A DNA stretch of 64,000 bases from Sulfitobacter aestuariivivens. GTDB taxonomy: Bacteria > Pseudomonadota > Alphaproteobacteria > Rhodobacterales > Rhodobacteraceae. The translations under genes were made by a program, and so were the position numbers. Below, in pieces: positions 25,517 to 34,647 of the stretch; position 1 is the first letter of the stretch, and every line of letters begins with the position of its first letter. The notes beneath the pieces were generated by a model. The model made no database searches. It saw only the letters and a program-made list of their open reading frames with translations, and was not told where the DNA came from. The stretch is taken from contig NZ_JACTAG010000001.1 of the NCBI RefSeq assembly GCF_014763045.1, forward strand, positions 372,001-436,000, given 5' to 3'.

Positions 25517-26293
25517 TTACTCGCGGTTACCGAGCAGTTGAAGCAGCAGTATGAACATATTGATGAAGTCGAGGTAGAGGTTCAGCGCGCCCATGATGGC
25601 CGCCTTGCCCAGCCACTCGGTATCACCGGTATGTGCATGTGCCAGATAGTCGGTCTTGATCTTCTGGGTGTCGTAGGCGGTCAGGCCTGCAAAGATCAGA
25701 ACACCAATCATGGAGATGGCGAACATCAGCGCCGAAGAGGCGAGAAAAATGTTCACGATCGACGCCACGATCAGGCCGATCACACCCATGATCAGGAAGC
25801 TCCCCCAACCTGAGATGTCCTTTTTGGTGGTGTAGCCCCACAAGGACAGACCAGCAAAGGCAATCGCGGTGATCAGAAAGACCTGCGCGATGGAGTAGCC
25901 GGTGAACACCAGGAAGATGGAGCTGATCGAGATGCCCATCACAGCCGCAAAGGCGTAGAACACTGTCTGTGCAGTGGCCGCCGACATGCGGTTGATCATG
26001 GCACTAAAGCCAAAGACAAAGACCAGCGGCGCAAACATCACAACCCATTTCAGGGGCGAGGCGTAAAGCGTGTAACCGAACTGCGTCAGATACTCGCTCG
26101 CGCTCAACTGGGCGACACCAGCGGCGGGATCAGTTGTCACTGCAAGGCCAGAGATGGCCCAGGCAGCGGCGAAGGTGATCAGCATGCCCACGGACATGGT
26201 GCCGTACACCTTGTTCATATGTGCGCGCAGACCCTCGTCGATTGCGGCGGCGCGGGTTCCGGCGGTTGTCCGGATTGTATTCACGTCAGCCAT
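25517..26293 (-). CDS. YccA/Bax inhibitor-1 family membrane protein
   Basis: This 258-residue protein has seven hydrophobic helices after a short N-terminus (MADVNTIRTTAGTRAAAIDEGLRAHMNKVYGTMSVG). The helices include TGYSIAQVFLITAIAFAGLSLWGYTTKKDISGWGSFLIMGVIGL and the end ILIFAGLTAYDTQKIK with the conserved Asp, then GALNLYLDFINMFILLLQLLGN. The family includes YccA, which binds FtsH, and calcium-leak channels; the role here is uncertain. Start at 26293 has GGAGGG. The region upstream to 26434 is short and has no other gene. Confidence 0.93.
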   Translation of the reverse strand: MADVNTIRTTAGTRAAAIDEGLRAHMNKVYGTMSVGMLITFAAAWAISGLAVTTDPAAGVAQLSASEYLTQFGYTLYASPLKWVVMFAPLVFVFGFSAMINRMSAATAQTVFYAFAAVMGISISSIFLVFTGYSIAQVFLITAIAFAGLSLWGYTTKKDISGWGSFLIMGVIGLIVASIVNIFLASSALMFAISMIGVLIFAGLTAYDTQKIKTDYLAHAHTGDTEWLGKAAIMGALNLYLDFINMFILLLQLLGNRE

Positions 26294-26434
26294 TAAAAGT
26301 GACCCTCCAATTGGCAAATGGTTCCGCGCAGGCGACTGCCCACGCGGTATTGCCTTGAATATCGGTGCAGACCCGCGCCATTTCAAGGGTTTTCGTCAGG
26401 AATTCCGACCGATTTGATCTGCTTTATGGCTGAC

Positions 26435-26662
26435 TTAGCGCATCCAGTAGTCTGGAACGTCCCAGACCGGGCGGCGCGCCTCGCGCTGGGCAGCGTCAGC
26501 TGTCAGGCCAATATCCTTCAGCTCCGCATCGCTGAGCGCTGCAAGCGCCCTGCGGGACCGATAGAGTGCGATCAACTGATGGAATGTGTGCAGCAGGCTG
26601 CTGCGCCGGGGAATGTGCCGGATAGCCGGTGTGTGCGTGCAGGTGGAGGAGGGGGAATGCAT
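26435..26662 (-). CDS. DUF1127 small protein
   Basis: This 75-residue protein ends with a conserved DUF1127-like helical motif: SRRALAALSDAELKDIGLTADAAQREARRPVWDVP, normally a dual RNA-binding or phosphate-metabolism regulator in alphaproteobacteria. The rest (about 1-35) is polar. Start at 26662 (MHSPSS) follows AAAGGA; starts at 26680 and 26740 are possible. It is divergent from a LysR gene at 26787, so the two may share control; the 124 bp between hold AT-rich DNA but no clear palindrome of LysR type. Confidence 0.8.
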   Translation of the reverse strand: MHSPSSTCTHTPAIRHIPRRSSLLHTFHQLIALYRSRRALAALSDAELKDIGLTADAAQREARRPVWDVPDYWMR

Positions 26663-26786
26663 CAGATGTATCCTTTCCATTCTGTGATGTGTTGTCGTTC
26701 TTGTATACTGATGCTTGATATATCGGTTTTTCGGAGGCATAATGAAAACGAATGTTTGTTATGTGTCACATCAAGGATATTGATCT

Positions 26787-27662
26787 ATGCGAAACCTCGA
26801 CATCACCACCTTGCGATCCTTCGTCGCGGTTGCGGATTCCGGTGGCGTGACCCGCGCGGCGGGTTTTCTGCACCTGACGCAATCGGCTGTTTCAATGCAG
26901 CTTAAACGGCTTGAGGAGTTGCTGGGGCTCGATCTGCTGGACCGCAGCGGGCGCACGATTGCGCTCACCGCTTCCGGAGAACAATTGCTCACCTACGCGC
27001 GCCGGATGATTTCCCTGAACGACGAGGTTGTCACTCGCCTGACCCACCAGGCCTACGAGGGTGAGATTACGCTCGGCGTCCCGCACGATATCGTTTATCC
27101 GGCCATCCCGATGGTCCTCAAACAGTTCCACGCCGCCTATCCACGGGTGAAGGTCAACCTTGAGGCGTCCAACACGCGCGAACTGAAAGAACGCTTCGGC
27201 AAAGGGGACTGCGATCTGATCCTGACCACAGAGACCGGCCAGCACAACGGCGCAGAGGCACTGGTCAGCAAGGCATTGATCTGGGTCGGTGCCCCCGATG
27301 GCTCTGCCTGGCGGCAGCGACCCGTGCGGCTGGCGTTTTGCCGCCTCTGCACGTTCCGGCCACACGTCATAAATGCGCTCGATACGGCGGATGTGTCTTG
27401 GGAAATGGGGCTTGAAACCGACAGCGACCGCACAATCGAAGCCGCCGTGGCCGCCGATCTGGCAATTCATGCCCTCATCGAGGGCACGGAACCGCCCTAT
27501 CTCGAACGCATCGACCACGGGGGTGCGCTGCCTGATCTGCCGCGTCAGCAGATCAACCTTTACGGTGCCGCCGCCGGCGCGGGCGAATTACAGGATCAGT
27601 TGGCGATTCTCTTGCGCAACGCGTTTACCGATGGAAAAACAGCCCGTTTACGCGCTGTGTGA
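26787..27662 (+). CDS. LysR-family transcriptional regulator
   Basis: This 291-residue regulator has an N-terminal winged HTH (about 5-64: RSFVAVADSGGVTRAAGFLHLTQSAVSMQLKRLEELLG) and a LysR substrate-binding domain thereafter (ITLGVPHDIVYPAIPMVLKQFHAAYP). The effector is unknown. Its ATG follows AAGGATATTGATCT, with AAGG as ribosome site. It is divergent from the DUF1127 gene, a pairing seen in related genomes, and is followed by a 441-bp intergenic stretch. It probably controls the DUF1127 gene, which is inference from position only. Confidence 0.92.
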   Translation: MRNLDITTLRSFVAVADSGGVTRAAGFLHLTQSAVSMQLKRLEELLGLDLLDRSGRTIALTASGEQLLTYARRMISLNDEVVTRLTHQAYEGEITLGVPHDIVYPAIPMVLKQFHAAYPRVKVNLEASNTRELKERFGKGDCDLILTTETGQHNGAEALVSKALIWVGAPDGSAWRQRPVRLAFCRLCTFRPHVINALDTADVSWEMGLETDSDRTIEAAVAADLAIHALIEGTEPPYLERIDHGGALPDLPRQQINLYGAAAGAGELQDQLAILLRNAFTDGKTARLRAV

Positions 27663-28103
27663 CGGTCTGAATGCAGATCATGGGCGGAATTTACACGCTT
27701 ATGGGATTTACATCGGCGGAAAACAGCTTATGCGTGTGCTATGCAGAGGCTGGTCGCGGGGAAACCGACTTGAATTTTCCCCGGTGGCGCGTTTCTGCTA
27801 CCTATGCGTGCATTTTTTCATGTTTAAACATAAGTTATATGGGAACTTTTCGTTCAGGATCAGCAAATTTCGCGCATAACCGGGCAATTATCCGGATGAA
27901 CGCGCCCCAACGTTAGGGCTTAAATAACACCTAAGGTTGTAGATCTTCCGCATATCATGAAATGCGGCCCGGCGAATACTAATTGCCGTGTGGTAAATAT
28001 TCCTTATGTTGAATGCTGTGTTGCTTTGCGAAAATGTTGCGCGGCAGACGGGAAGCGAAACAAATGGCATGGAGTACGTGCCGAGACTTGAGGAAAGATA
28101 AAA
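27663..28103. promoter_or_regulatory. 441-bp intergenic region with palindromes before the XRE gene
   Basis: No convincing gene is present; short frames here lack family-like sequence or ribosome sites. It is locally AT-rich. Visible signals are a perfect 12-bp palindrome ATGTTTAAACAT (27820-27831) and an imperfect 9-bp inverted repeat AACGTTAGG/CCTAAGGTT (27909-27938). The sequence TTAAATAACACCTAA (27920-27934) lies inside that repeat and is one mismatch from the CtrA pattern TTAA-N7-TTAA. It probably holds the XRE gene promoter. Confidence 0.4.
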
Positions 28104-28478
28104 ATGGCCCACAAGGTTGATGTACATGTCGGCAAGCGCATCCGCCAGCGCCGCTGGCTCACCGGAATGACGCAACAAAAACTTGCCGAATTGGTCGGGA
28201 TCAAGTTCCAGCAAATTCAGAAATATGAAACAGGGGCCAACCGTGTCAGCGCTTCGCGGTTGTGGGACATCGCTGATGCCCTGGACGTGCAGGTGTCGTT
28301 TTTTTTCGAGGGCCTGAAGACGGAAGGCGTTGAAGAGGGTGCGGCAAACGATCCCATCCCTGTTGATCTGATGAGCGACAAGGAAGCGATGGATCTGGTG
28401 CGCTCCTATTATTCTATCCCCGAAAATCAGCGGCGTCGGTTGTTTGAACTGGCACGTGTGCTTAGTGACGTCGCCTAA
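28104..28478 (+). CDS. XRE-family HTH transcriptional regulator
   Basis: This 124-residue protein has a helix-turn-helix at about 12-66 (RIRQRRWLTGMTQQKLAELVGIKFQQIQKYETGANRVSASRLWDIADAL). The tail (70-124) is helical and carries DKEAMDLVRSYYSIPENQRRRLFELARVL, typical of a common rhodobacteral group. Targets are unknown. The start at 28104 has GAGGAAAGAT upstream. A 441-bp region in front supplies likely control sites. Confidence 0.9.
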   Translation: MAHKVDVHVGKRIRQRRWLTGMTQQKLAELVGIKFQQIQKYETGANRVSASRLWDIADALDVQVSFFFEGLKTEGVEEGAANDPIPVDLMSDKEAMDLVRSYYSIPENQRRRLFELARVLSDVA

Positions 28479-28519
28479 GCCACCTTGCAAAGGCCTGCTC
28501 AAGCTGGCAGGCCGACTGC

Positions 28520-29320
28520 ATGACCCATCAAGAACCGTTTGATCCCGATATCGCCCGCGTTGCCCATCTGTTAGCGGAGGCAGCGCGCAGGGCGATTTTG
28601 CCGCTCTTTCGCAGTGCGTCCCTTTCCGACGACAACAAAGAAGACGGCGGATATGACCCCGTGACCGAAGCAGATCGCGCGGCAGAGCGTGCGATGCGGG
28701 ACATTCTTGGCCGCGAACGTCCCCACGATGCTATTTTGGGCGAAGAATACGGCGCTGAGCCCGGCACCTCCGGCCTTACCTGGGTGCTGGACCCCATCGA
28801 CGGCACCCGCGGCTTTGTCAGCGGCACGCCGACGTGGGGCGTGCTCATCGCCGTCTCGGATGCCGCCGGGCCGTTCTATGGAATCATCGACCAGCCCTAT
28901 ATTGATGAGCGGTTCGAAGGAACGCCCCATGGCGCGGAAGTCGTCTGGCAGCAACAGCGCCGACCCCTGCGCACTCGCACCGCCCGCGATCTGAGTGAAG
29001 CTATTGTCTTTACGACCTTCCCCGAGGTGGGCAGCACAGAGGAAGGTCAGGCCTTTCATGCTGTGGCCCAGCACGCCAAGCTCACACGCTATGGTATGGA
29101 TTGTTATGCCTATGCGCTGGTGGCCAGCGGTCAGGTGGATCTGGTGATCGAGGCAGGCCTTGCCGCCTATGACATTCAGGCGCCCATTGCGGTCGTTCAG
29201 GCTGCAGGTGGCATTGTGACCGACTGGCAAGGTGGCCCTGCCCACGAAGGCGGACGGGCCATCGCCGCCGCGAACGCCCAAGTTCATGCGCAGGCACTCG
29301 AGATTCTCAAGGCGTATTGA
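28520..29320 (+). CDS. hisN: Inositol monophosphatase-family histidinol-phosphatase
   Basis: This 266-residue enzyme has the IMPase metal sites DPVTEADRAAE (about 46-56), LGEEYG (about 73-78), WVLDPIDGTRGF (about 91-102) and AYDIQAPIAVVQAAGG (about 217-232). In actinobacteria and alphaproteobacteria this group acts as histidinol-phosphate phosphatase (HisN). Inositol or other phosphomonoester activity is the alternative. It follows the XRE gene by 41 bp; other histidine genes are not adjacent. Confidence 0.85.
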   Translation: MTHQEPFDPDIARVAHLLAEAARRAILPLFRSASLSDDNKEDGGYDPVTEADRAAERAMRDILGRERPHDAILGEEYGAEPGTSGLTWVLDPIDGTRGFVSGTPTWGVLIAVSDAAGPFYGIIDQPYIDERFEGTPHGAEVVWQQQRRPLRTRTARDLSEAIVFTTFPEVGSTEEGQAFHAVAQHAKLTRYGMDCYAYALVASGQVDLVIEAGLAAYDIQAPIAVVQAAGGIVTDWQGGPAHEGGRAIAAANAQVHAQALEILKAY

Positions 29321-29418
29321 CGCCCAAGCAGTCCCCATCGTAGGCCTTTGATGCCGGTTCTTGGCCCGCTTTCCACCGGCACCTCTCACAATCCGCAGGC
29401 GGGCAGGAGGCCTGTGAG

Positions 29419-30759
29419 ATGCAAGATATCGTCATCAAGAATGCCCGACACGTCCTGACAATGGATAACACGCGCCGCGAATTGCACGGGGTTGACCTGC
29501 ATCTGCGTGACGGTGTGATTGCCGCCATCGGTGCTGGTCTCACCCCAGACGGGGCTGACATCATTGACGCCCGGACCTGCGTTGTCACGCCCGGACTGGT
29601 CAACACCCATCACCACCTCTACCAGACTCTGACCCGCGCGGTGCCTGCCGGTCAGAATGCGTTGCTCTTTGGCTGGCTGCAGACGCTCTACCCGATCTGG
29701 GGGCACCTGACGCCGGACCATTTTCATGTCTCGACGCAGATCGGGCTGGCGGAACTGGCCCTATCTGGCTGCACGCTCAGCTCTGACCACCTTTACCTCT
29801 ATCCGAACGGCGCACGGCTTGAAGACACCATTCATGCCGCTGCGGAACTGGGCCTGCGGTTCCATCCGACTCGCGGCGCTATGAGCATCGGCGAAAGCGA
29901 AGGCGGCTTGCCCCCGGACGCGCTGGTCGAAAAAGAGGACGCGATCCTGCGGGATTGCATGCGCGTCATCGACGCCTTCCACGATGCCGCCGAAGGATCC
30001 ATGTGCCGCGTAGGTATCGCCCCCTGTTCGCCGTTTTCCGTCAGCCGCGATCTGATGCGCGAGGCCGCTCTGCTCGCGCGCGACAAGGGCGTGATGCTGC
30101 ACACCCATTTGGCCGAAAACGAAGAAGACATTGCCTATTCGCTGGAAATGTTCGGCTGCCGCCCCGGTCAATACGCCCAGGACCTCGGGTGGGTAGGCCG
30201 CGATGTGTGGCATGCCCATTGTGTCAAACTTGACCCCGCCGAGATCGCCCTTTTCGCCGAGACCGGCACAGGTGTAGCGCACTGCCCCTGCTCAAACTGT
30301 CGGCTTGGGTCGGGCATCGCACCGGTGCGGGCGATGCGGGATGCAGGCGTGCGGGTCGGTCTGGGCGTGGATGGCTCTGCCTCCAACGACGCGGGCAATC
30401 TGGTTGCCGAGGCCCGTCAGGCGATGCTGCTGCAACGCGTCGCCCGCGGCGCTGATGCCATGTCCGCCCGCGAAGCGCTTGAAATCGCAACCCGCAGCGG
30501 CGCTGACGTATTGGGCCGCGCTGATTGCGGGCGTCTTGAGGTTGGCAAGCGGGCCGATATCGCCCTTTGGGACGTCTCCGGGCTGTCTTCCGCCGGCAGC
30601 TGGGATCCCGCTGCGCTGCTTCTTGCCGGTCCCACAGTGGTGCGCGATCTCTTTGTTGAAGGCCGCCAGATTGTGCGCGATGGACAGATCACAACGCTTG
30701 ACCTGGGCGCGCTTGTGGCGCGGCAAAACCAGATGGCAGTGGATTTGGGGAATGCGTGA
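29419..30759 (+). CDS. 8-oxoguanine deaminase-type amidohydrolase
   Basis: This 446-residue metal-dependent hydrolase shows the amidohydrolase sites VNTHHHLYQTLTR (two metal His), HTHLAENEED, HAHCVKLD and GLGVDGSASNDAGN with the metal Asp. The overall pattern fits the 8-oxoguanine deaminase/hydroxyatrazine hydrolase branch. The substrate is inferred, but guaD at 31184-32512 nearby supports a role in purine deamination. ATG at 29419 has GGAGGCCTGTGAG upstream. Its stop overlaps the start of the CAP-domain gene. Confidence 0.85.
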   Translation: MQDIVIKNARHVLTMDNTRRELHGVDLHLRDGVIAAIGAGLTPDGADIIDARTCVVTPGLVNTHHHLYQTLTRAVPAGQNALLFGWLQTLYPIWGHLTPDHFHVSTQIGLAELALSGCTLSSDHLYLYPNGARLEDTIHAAAELGLRFHPTRGAMSIGESEGGLPPDALVEKEDAILRDCMRVIDAFHDAAEGSMCRVGIAPCSPFSVSRDLMREAALLARDKGVMLHTHLAENEEDIAYSLEMFGCRPGQYAQDLGWVGRDVWHAHCVKLDPAEIALFAETGTGVAHCPCSNCRLGSGIAPVRAMRDAGVRVGLGVDGSASNDAGNLVAEARQAMLLQRVARGADAMSAREALEIATRSGADVLGRADCGRLEVGKRADIALWDVSGLSSAGSWDPAALLLAGPTVVRDLFVEGRQIVRDGQITTLDLGALVARQNQMAVDLGNA

Positions 30760-31187
30760 TGAAACGCGGCCTTGCAATATTCGTCCTTTCGGCAGCCCTT
30801 TGCGGCGCGCCCCTGCTGGCCAATGAAACGGCCACACGGGCGCTGAACGGCATTCGCGCAGAACGCGGACTTGCCCCGGTGACGTATTCCCCGCTTTTGG
30901 AAAAAGCGGCCATGCGCCACGCCAGCGACATGGCGCGCAAGGGCTTCTTCTCCCATCGCGGCAGCGATGGATCACGCATGATTCAGCGCATCCAGGCAAC
31001 AGGGTATCCTGCGTGCTATATGTCTGAAAACATTGCCAAAGGGACGCAGACTATCGCCAAAACCATGGCCGCCTGGACGGCCTCGCCCCCACACTTGCGC
31101 AACATGGTAAACCGCAAGGCGCGCGAATTCGGGATTGCACGCGGGCAGGGGGATTATTGGGTCATCGTGCTCGCCGCACCCTGCTAG
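30759..31187 (+). CDS. Secreted CAP-domain protein
   Basis: This 142-residue protein has a signal peptide (about 1-21, MKRGLAIFVLSAALCGAPLLA) and a CAP/SCP domain: LNGIRAERGLAPVTYSPLLEKAAMRHASDMARKGFFSHRGSDGS and later SENIAKG and WTASPPHLRNMVN. These are the conserved His, Glu and active-site cleft residues. Bacterial CAP proteins are of uncertain function. The ATG at 30759 overlaps the amidohydrolase stop as TGATG. The stop overlaps that of the convergent guaD by four bases. Confidence 0.9.
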   Translation: MKRGLAIFVLSAALCGAPLLANETATRALNGIRAERGLAPVTYSPLLEKAAMRHASDMARKGFFSHRGSDGSRMIQRIQATGYPACYMSENIAKGTQTIAKTMAAWTASPPHLRNMVNRKAREFGIARGQGDYWVIVLAAPC

Positions 31188-32512
31188 CGCCAACCCTCCG
31201 ACACGAGTTGTGCGTCGGCCCGGCGTTGCACCCCTGCCACCCACACATCCTCTACCGCGCGATCATCGCCCATCATGAGAGTGGCAAAAACCGCCTCCCA
31301 TATATCGCCCGCATTCTCCACCCTCTGTGCAATGGCTGGTGTCGAGGCAAGATCAAGCACGGTGATATCCGCCTCCATCTCCGCCGCCAACGTGCCGATG
31401 CAATCGCCCAAATGCAACGAACGCGCCGATCCCGCCGTCGCCAACCACATCAATTGCGCAGCATGCAACGGCGCATGACGCAGCTGCCCGATCTCATAGG
31501 CCGCCGCCATGGTCCGCAACATCGAAAATGACGATCCGCCGCCGGTGTCCGTGGCCAGCCCGACCGGAATGCGCCGTGCTGTGAGGCCCGCCATGTCAAA
31601 CAGGCCGGATCCGATAAAGGTGTTGGACGTGGGGCAATGCACCAATGCCGCCCCCACTTCTGCCAGCTTGTCCACCTCGCGGGGCTCCAGATGAATCGCA
31701 TGGCCGTAAACCCCGCGCGCCCCAAGCAAACCATGTGCCTCATAGGTATCAAGATAATCCCGCGCTTGCGGATAAAGCCCTTTGACCCAGGCAATCTCAT
31801 CAATCTGTTCGCTCAGGTGGGTCTGCATCAGGCAGTCGGGATACTCTGCCCAAAGTGCGCCAAGCGCCGCCAGTTGATCGGGCGTTGAGGTTGGCGAAAA
31901 CCGCGGCGTGATCGCATAGCCCGCACGGCCCTGTCCGTGCCAGCGCGCGATCATTGCCTTGCTGTCGTCATATGCCGACTGCGCTGTGTCCAACAGACCC
32001 TCCGGTGCATTTCGGTCCATGCAGGTCTTGCCCGCCACGATCCGCTGACCGCGCGCTGCGGCTGCCTCAAAAAGCGCGTCGACGCTGTGCGGATGAATGG
32101 TGCAATAAGAGGCCACCGTGGTGGTGCCATGCGCCAGCGTCAGATCAAGATAACGTGCAGCAATGCTGGCTGCATACGCGGGATCCGCCAGCCGCATCTC
32201 TTCGGGAAAAGTGTAGTCGTTCAACCAGTCAATCAGGCGTTTGCCCCATGACGCAATCATCGCGGTCTGCGGGTAATGCGCATGGGCATCGATGAAACCG
32301 GGGCAGATCAGCGTGGTCTTACCATACCGTGTCACCGCTGCCTCCGGATGTGCCTTCAGCAACGTCGCCCCGCTGCCAACCTCCACGATACGCCCGCTCG
32401 CCATCAGCACGCCGCCGTCGGTATCAATGCGTACCGCATCGTCCCATGGCTGCTGCATAGGGTCGCCATCAAAGCGCAACGTCGGGCCGATCAATAAGGT
32501 CATTTCGGTCAT
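31184..32512 (-). CDS. guaD: Guanine deaminase
   Basis: This 442-residue enzyme converts guanine to xanthine. Metal-site motifs are CPGFIDAHAHYPQTAMIASWG, HTHLSEQIDE-like MQTHLSEQ, VYGHAIHLEPRE and ATDTGGGSSFSMLRTM; the last two are GuaD-specific. Length is usual. The ATG at 32512 and a second ATG three codons on are both possible. It is convergent with the CAP gene and 113 bp from divergent mgtE. Together with the 8-oxoguanine deaminase-like gene it suggests use of purines as nitrogen source. Confidence 0.94.
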   Translation of the reverse strand: MTEMTLLIGPTLRFDGDPMQQPWDDAVRIDTDGGVLMASGRIVEVGSGATLLKAHPEAAVTRYGKTTLICPGFIDAHAHYPQTAMIASWGKRLIDWLNDYTFPEEMRLADPAYAASIAARYLDLTLAHGTTTVASYCTIHPHSVDALFEAAAARGQRIVAGKTCMDRNAPEGLLDTAQSAYDDSKAMIARWHGQGRAGYAITPRFSPTSTPDQLAALGALWAEYPDCLMQTHLSEQIDEIAWVKGLYPQARDYLDTYEAHGLLGARGVYGHAIHLEPREVDKLAEVGAALVHCPTSNTFIGSGLFDMAGLTARRIPVGLATDTGGGSSFSMLRTMAAAYEIGQLRHAPLHAAQLMWLATAGSARSLHLGDCIGTLAAEMEADITVLDLASTPAIAQRVENAGDIWEAVFATLMMGDDRAVEDVWVAGVQRRADAQLVSEGWR

Positions 32513-32625
32513 GCGCTGACATTAGAAGCGCAGGCCACCGGCGACAATCGCAAAGACCGGCCCGCCTGCCATTGTCAGGCCCGCACACCCTGCCTATGGT
32601 CCGCGCAATAGGGGAGGACGCCCGC

Positions 32626-34035
32626 ATGGCCGATCAAATAGAAGAATTGGATGTCCCGCCCGAAGAGGACGCGGAAGAGGGCGAGGTTTACGAACTGGGC
32701 CGCCGCCAGGTCGACGGCATCCTTTATGCCGTCGAAATCGATGACCGCGACAAGCTGACCGAGCTGATGGACCCGCTGCACGCAGCCGACATCGCCGACC
32801 TTCTGGAACAAATTACCCCCTATGACCGCGCTCACCTGATTCGGCTCTATGACCGCGAATTTGACGGCGAAATCCTGTCCGAACTTGACGAAAGCATCCG
32901 CGAAGAGGTCATCGGCGTTCTCAAGCCGCAAGTGCTGGCGCAGGCCGTGCGTGACATGGACAGCGACGATGTCGTCGATCTGGTCGAAGACCTGGAGGAC
33001 CACCAGCAAGAGGCGATCCTCGACGCACTGGAAGACGCAGACCGCGCCGCCGTAGAGCAATCGCTGGCCTGGCCCGAGTACTCCGCCGGTCGCCTGATGC
33101 AACGCGAGGTCGTGATGGCCCCCGAGCACTGGAACGTTGGTCAGGCGATCGACCACTTGCGCGGCACGCCCGAAGACGCATTGCCCGCGCAATTCTACCA
33201 CATCGTGATGGTCGACCCGCGCCTGCACCCGGTGGGCAACATCACGTTGGGCAAGCTGATGCGCTCGCGCCGCGAGGTGCCGCTCAGTGACCTGCTGGAA
33301 GAAACCTTTCAGATCATGCCCGCCACGCTGGACGAGGGCGATGTGGCCTATGCGTTCAACCAGTATCACCTGATCTCTGCACCCGTGGTCGATGCCGAAG
33401 GGCGTCTGATCGGTGTGATCACCATCGATGACGCCATGGTGGTGCTTGATGAAGAACACGAAGAAGACATCCTGCGCCTTGCGGGCGTTGACGGCGAATC
33501 CACACTGTCGGATTCGATCCGCGCCACGACCCGGCGACGTCTGCCGTGGCTGGCGGTCAATCTGGTCACCGCGATTGCCGCCTCCCTCGTGATCGCGCAA
33601 TTCGAATTGGCCATCGCCCAGATTGTGGCATTGGCCGTGTTGATGCCCATCGTCGCCTCCATGGGCGGTAATGCAGGTACGCAAAGCCTGACCGTGGCCG
33701 TGCGGGCCATCGCAACCAAGGACCTCACCGGCTCCAACGTCTGGCGCGTGATCCGCCGCGAATGCGCCGTGGGGCTGATCAACGGTCTGGTCTTTGCTGT
33801 GGTCATGGGGATCGTCGGCGTGATCTGGTTTGGCTCGCCCGCGCTGGGCTACGTGATCGCGGTGGCGATGGTGATCAACATGGTGGTCGCGGGGCTTGCG
33901 GGCACCGGCATTCCCATCGTGCTGGAACGCATCGGGGTGGATCCGGCGTTGGCCTCCGGCGCCTTTGTCACGACTGTCACGGACATCGTTGGTTTCTTTG
34001 CCTTTCTGGGGCTGGCAGCTTTGGTATTGCTGTGA
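32626..34035 (+). CDS. mgtE: Magnesium transporter MgtE
   Basis: This 469-residue protein has an acidic N-terminus, the MgtE N domain (helical, about 40-150: DLLEQITPYDRAHLIRLYD), tandem CBS domains (about 150-290, DEGDVAYAFNQYHLISAPVVDAEGRLIGVI) and five C-terminal membrane helices. The membrane part carries PIVASMGGNAGTQSLTVAVRAIA, the conserved pore signature. It imports Mg2+ and closes when intracellular Mg2+ binds the cytosolic domains. The start at 32626 has GGGGAGGA seven bases upstream. Its stop overlaps the GTG of the following gene. Confidence 0.96.
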   Translation: MADQIEELDVPPEEDAEEGEVYELGRRQVDGILYAVEIDDRDKLTELMDPLHAADIADLLEQITPYDRAHLIRLYDREFDGEILSELDESIREEVIGVLKPQVLAQAVRDMDSDDVVDLVEDLEDHQQEAILDALEDADRAAVEQSLAWPEYSAGRLMQREVVMAPEHWNVGQAIDHLRGTPEDALPAQFYHIVMVDPRLHPVGNITLGKLMRSRREVPLSDLLEETFQIMPATLDEGDVAYAFNQYHLISAPVVDAEGRLIGVITIDDAMVVLDEEHEEDILRLAGVDGESTLSDSIRATTRRRLPWLAVNLVTAIAASLVIAQFELAIAQIVALAVLMPIVASMGGNAGTQSLTVAVRAIATKDLTGSNVWRVIRRECAVGLINGLVFAVVMGIVGVIWFGSPALGYVIAVAMVINMVVAGLAGTGIPIVLERIGVDPALASGAFVTTVTDIVGFFAFLGLAALVLL

Positions 34036-34586
34036 GCCTCTCCGAGATCAAAACCGCCGCGCGCAAGGCCGCCTTCGCGCGCCGCAAACCCTTGTTTGAC
34101 ACCGCCAATGAGGCTCAGGCCGGATACCTCAGCGAAGTGCTTGCAGGCTACCGTGGCGTGCCGCTGTCAGGCTTTATGCCCATCCGGACAGAGATCGACC
34201 CGACGCCCGCCATGGCCGAAGCCAGCGCCTACGGCCCCGTCGGCGTGCCGGTCATCATCGCCGAAGGGCAGCCGCTGAACTTCGCCGCCTGGACGCCGGA
34301 TACTGAAATGGTTTCCGGCGCATTTGGCGCAGCGGTTCCCGTCGATCCGCAGTTTTTCGAGCCGGAAATCGTGATCGTACCTTTGCTCGCCTTCACCCGC
34401 GCCGGGGCGCGATTGGGCTACGGAGGGGGTTTTTATGACCGCACGCTGCAAGGGCTGCGTGCCAAGCGCCCGACGCTGGCCATCGGTTTTGCCTTTGCCG
34501 GTCAAGAGGCCGACGTGCCGCTGGAGCCAACAGATCAACCACTGGACCTGATTGTGACCGAAGCAGGCGTCATCGAAGTCGGATAG
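34032..34586 (+). CDS. 5-formyltetrahydrofolate cyclo-ligase
   Basis: This 184-residue enzyme converts 5-formyl-THF to 5,10-methenyl-THF with ATP. The C-terminal motif GARLGYGGGFYDRTL (about 126-140) is diagnostic. The N-terminus LSEIKTAARKAAFARRK is typical. The start is GTG at 34032, overlapping the mgtE stop by four bases (GTGA). The frame is open further left, inside mgtE, but that part is not family-like. A YmdB-type gene often found beside this enzyme is 1 kb downstream. Confidence 0.93.
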   Translation: MSLSEIKTAARKAAFARRKPLFDTANEAQAGYLSEVLAGYRGVPLSGFMPIRTEIDPTPAMAEASAYGPVGVPVIIAEGQPLNFAAWTPDTEMVSGAFGAAVPVDPQFFEPEIVIVPLLAFTRAGARLGYGGGFYDRTLQGLRAKRPTLAIGFAFAGQEADVPLEPTDQPLDLIVTEAGVIEVG

Positions 34587-34647
34587 GACAGGTACTCGGC
34601 CCCGATCACCGTCAAGGTCGGCAGACTGACCAGCCTATGCCCTGATC

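Noticed and set aside
27671..27916. An 81-residue frame downstream of the LysR gene
   Set aside because: No ribosome site or recognisable domain, and it spans the palindromic region.
32575..33684. A 369-residue minus-strand frame inside mgtE
   Set aside because: Rich in His, Val and Gln as expected for antisense of GC-rich coding; no known motif.
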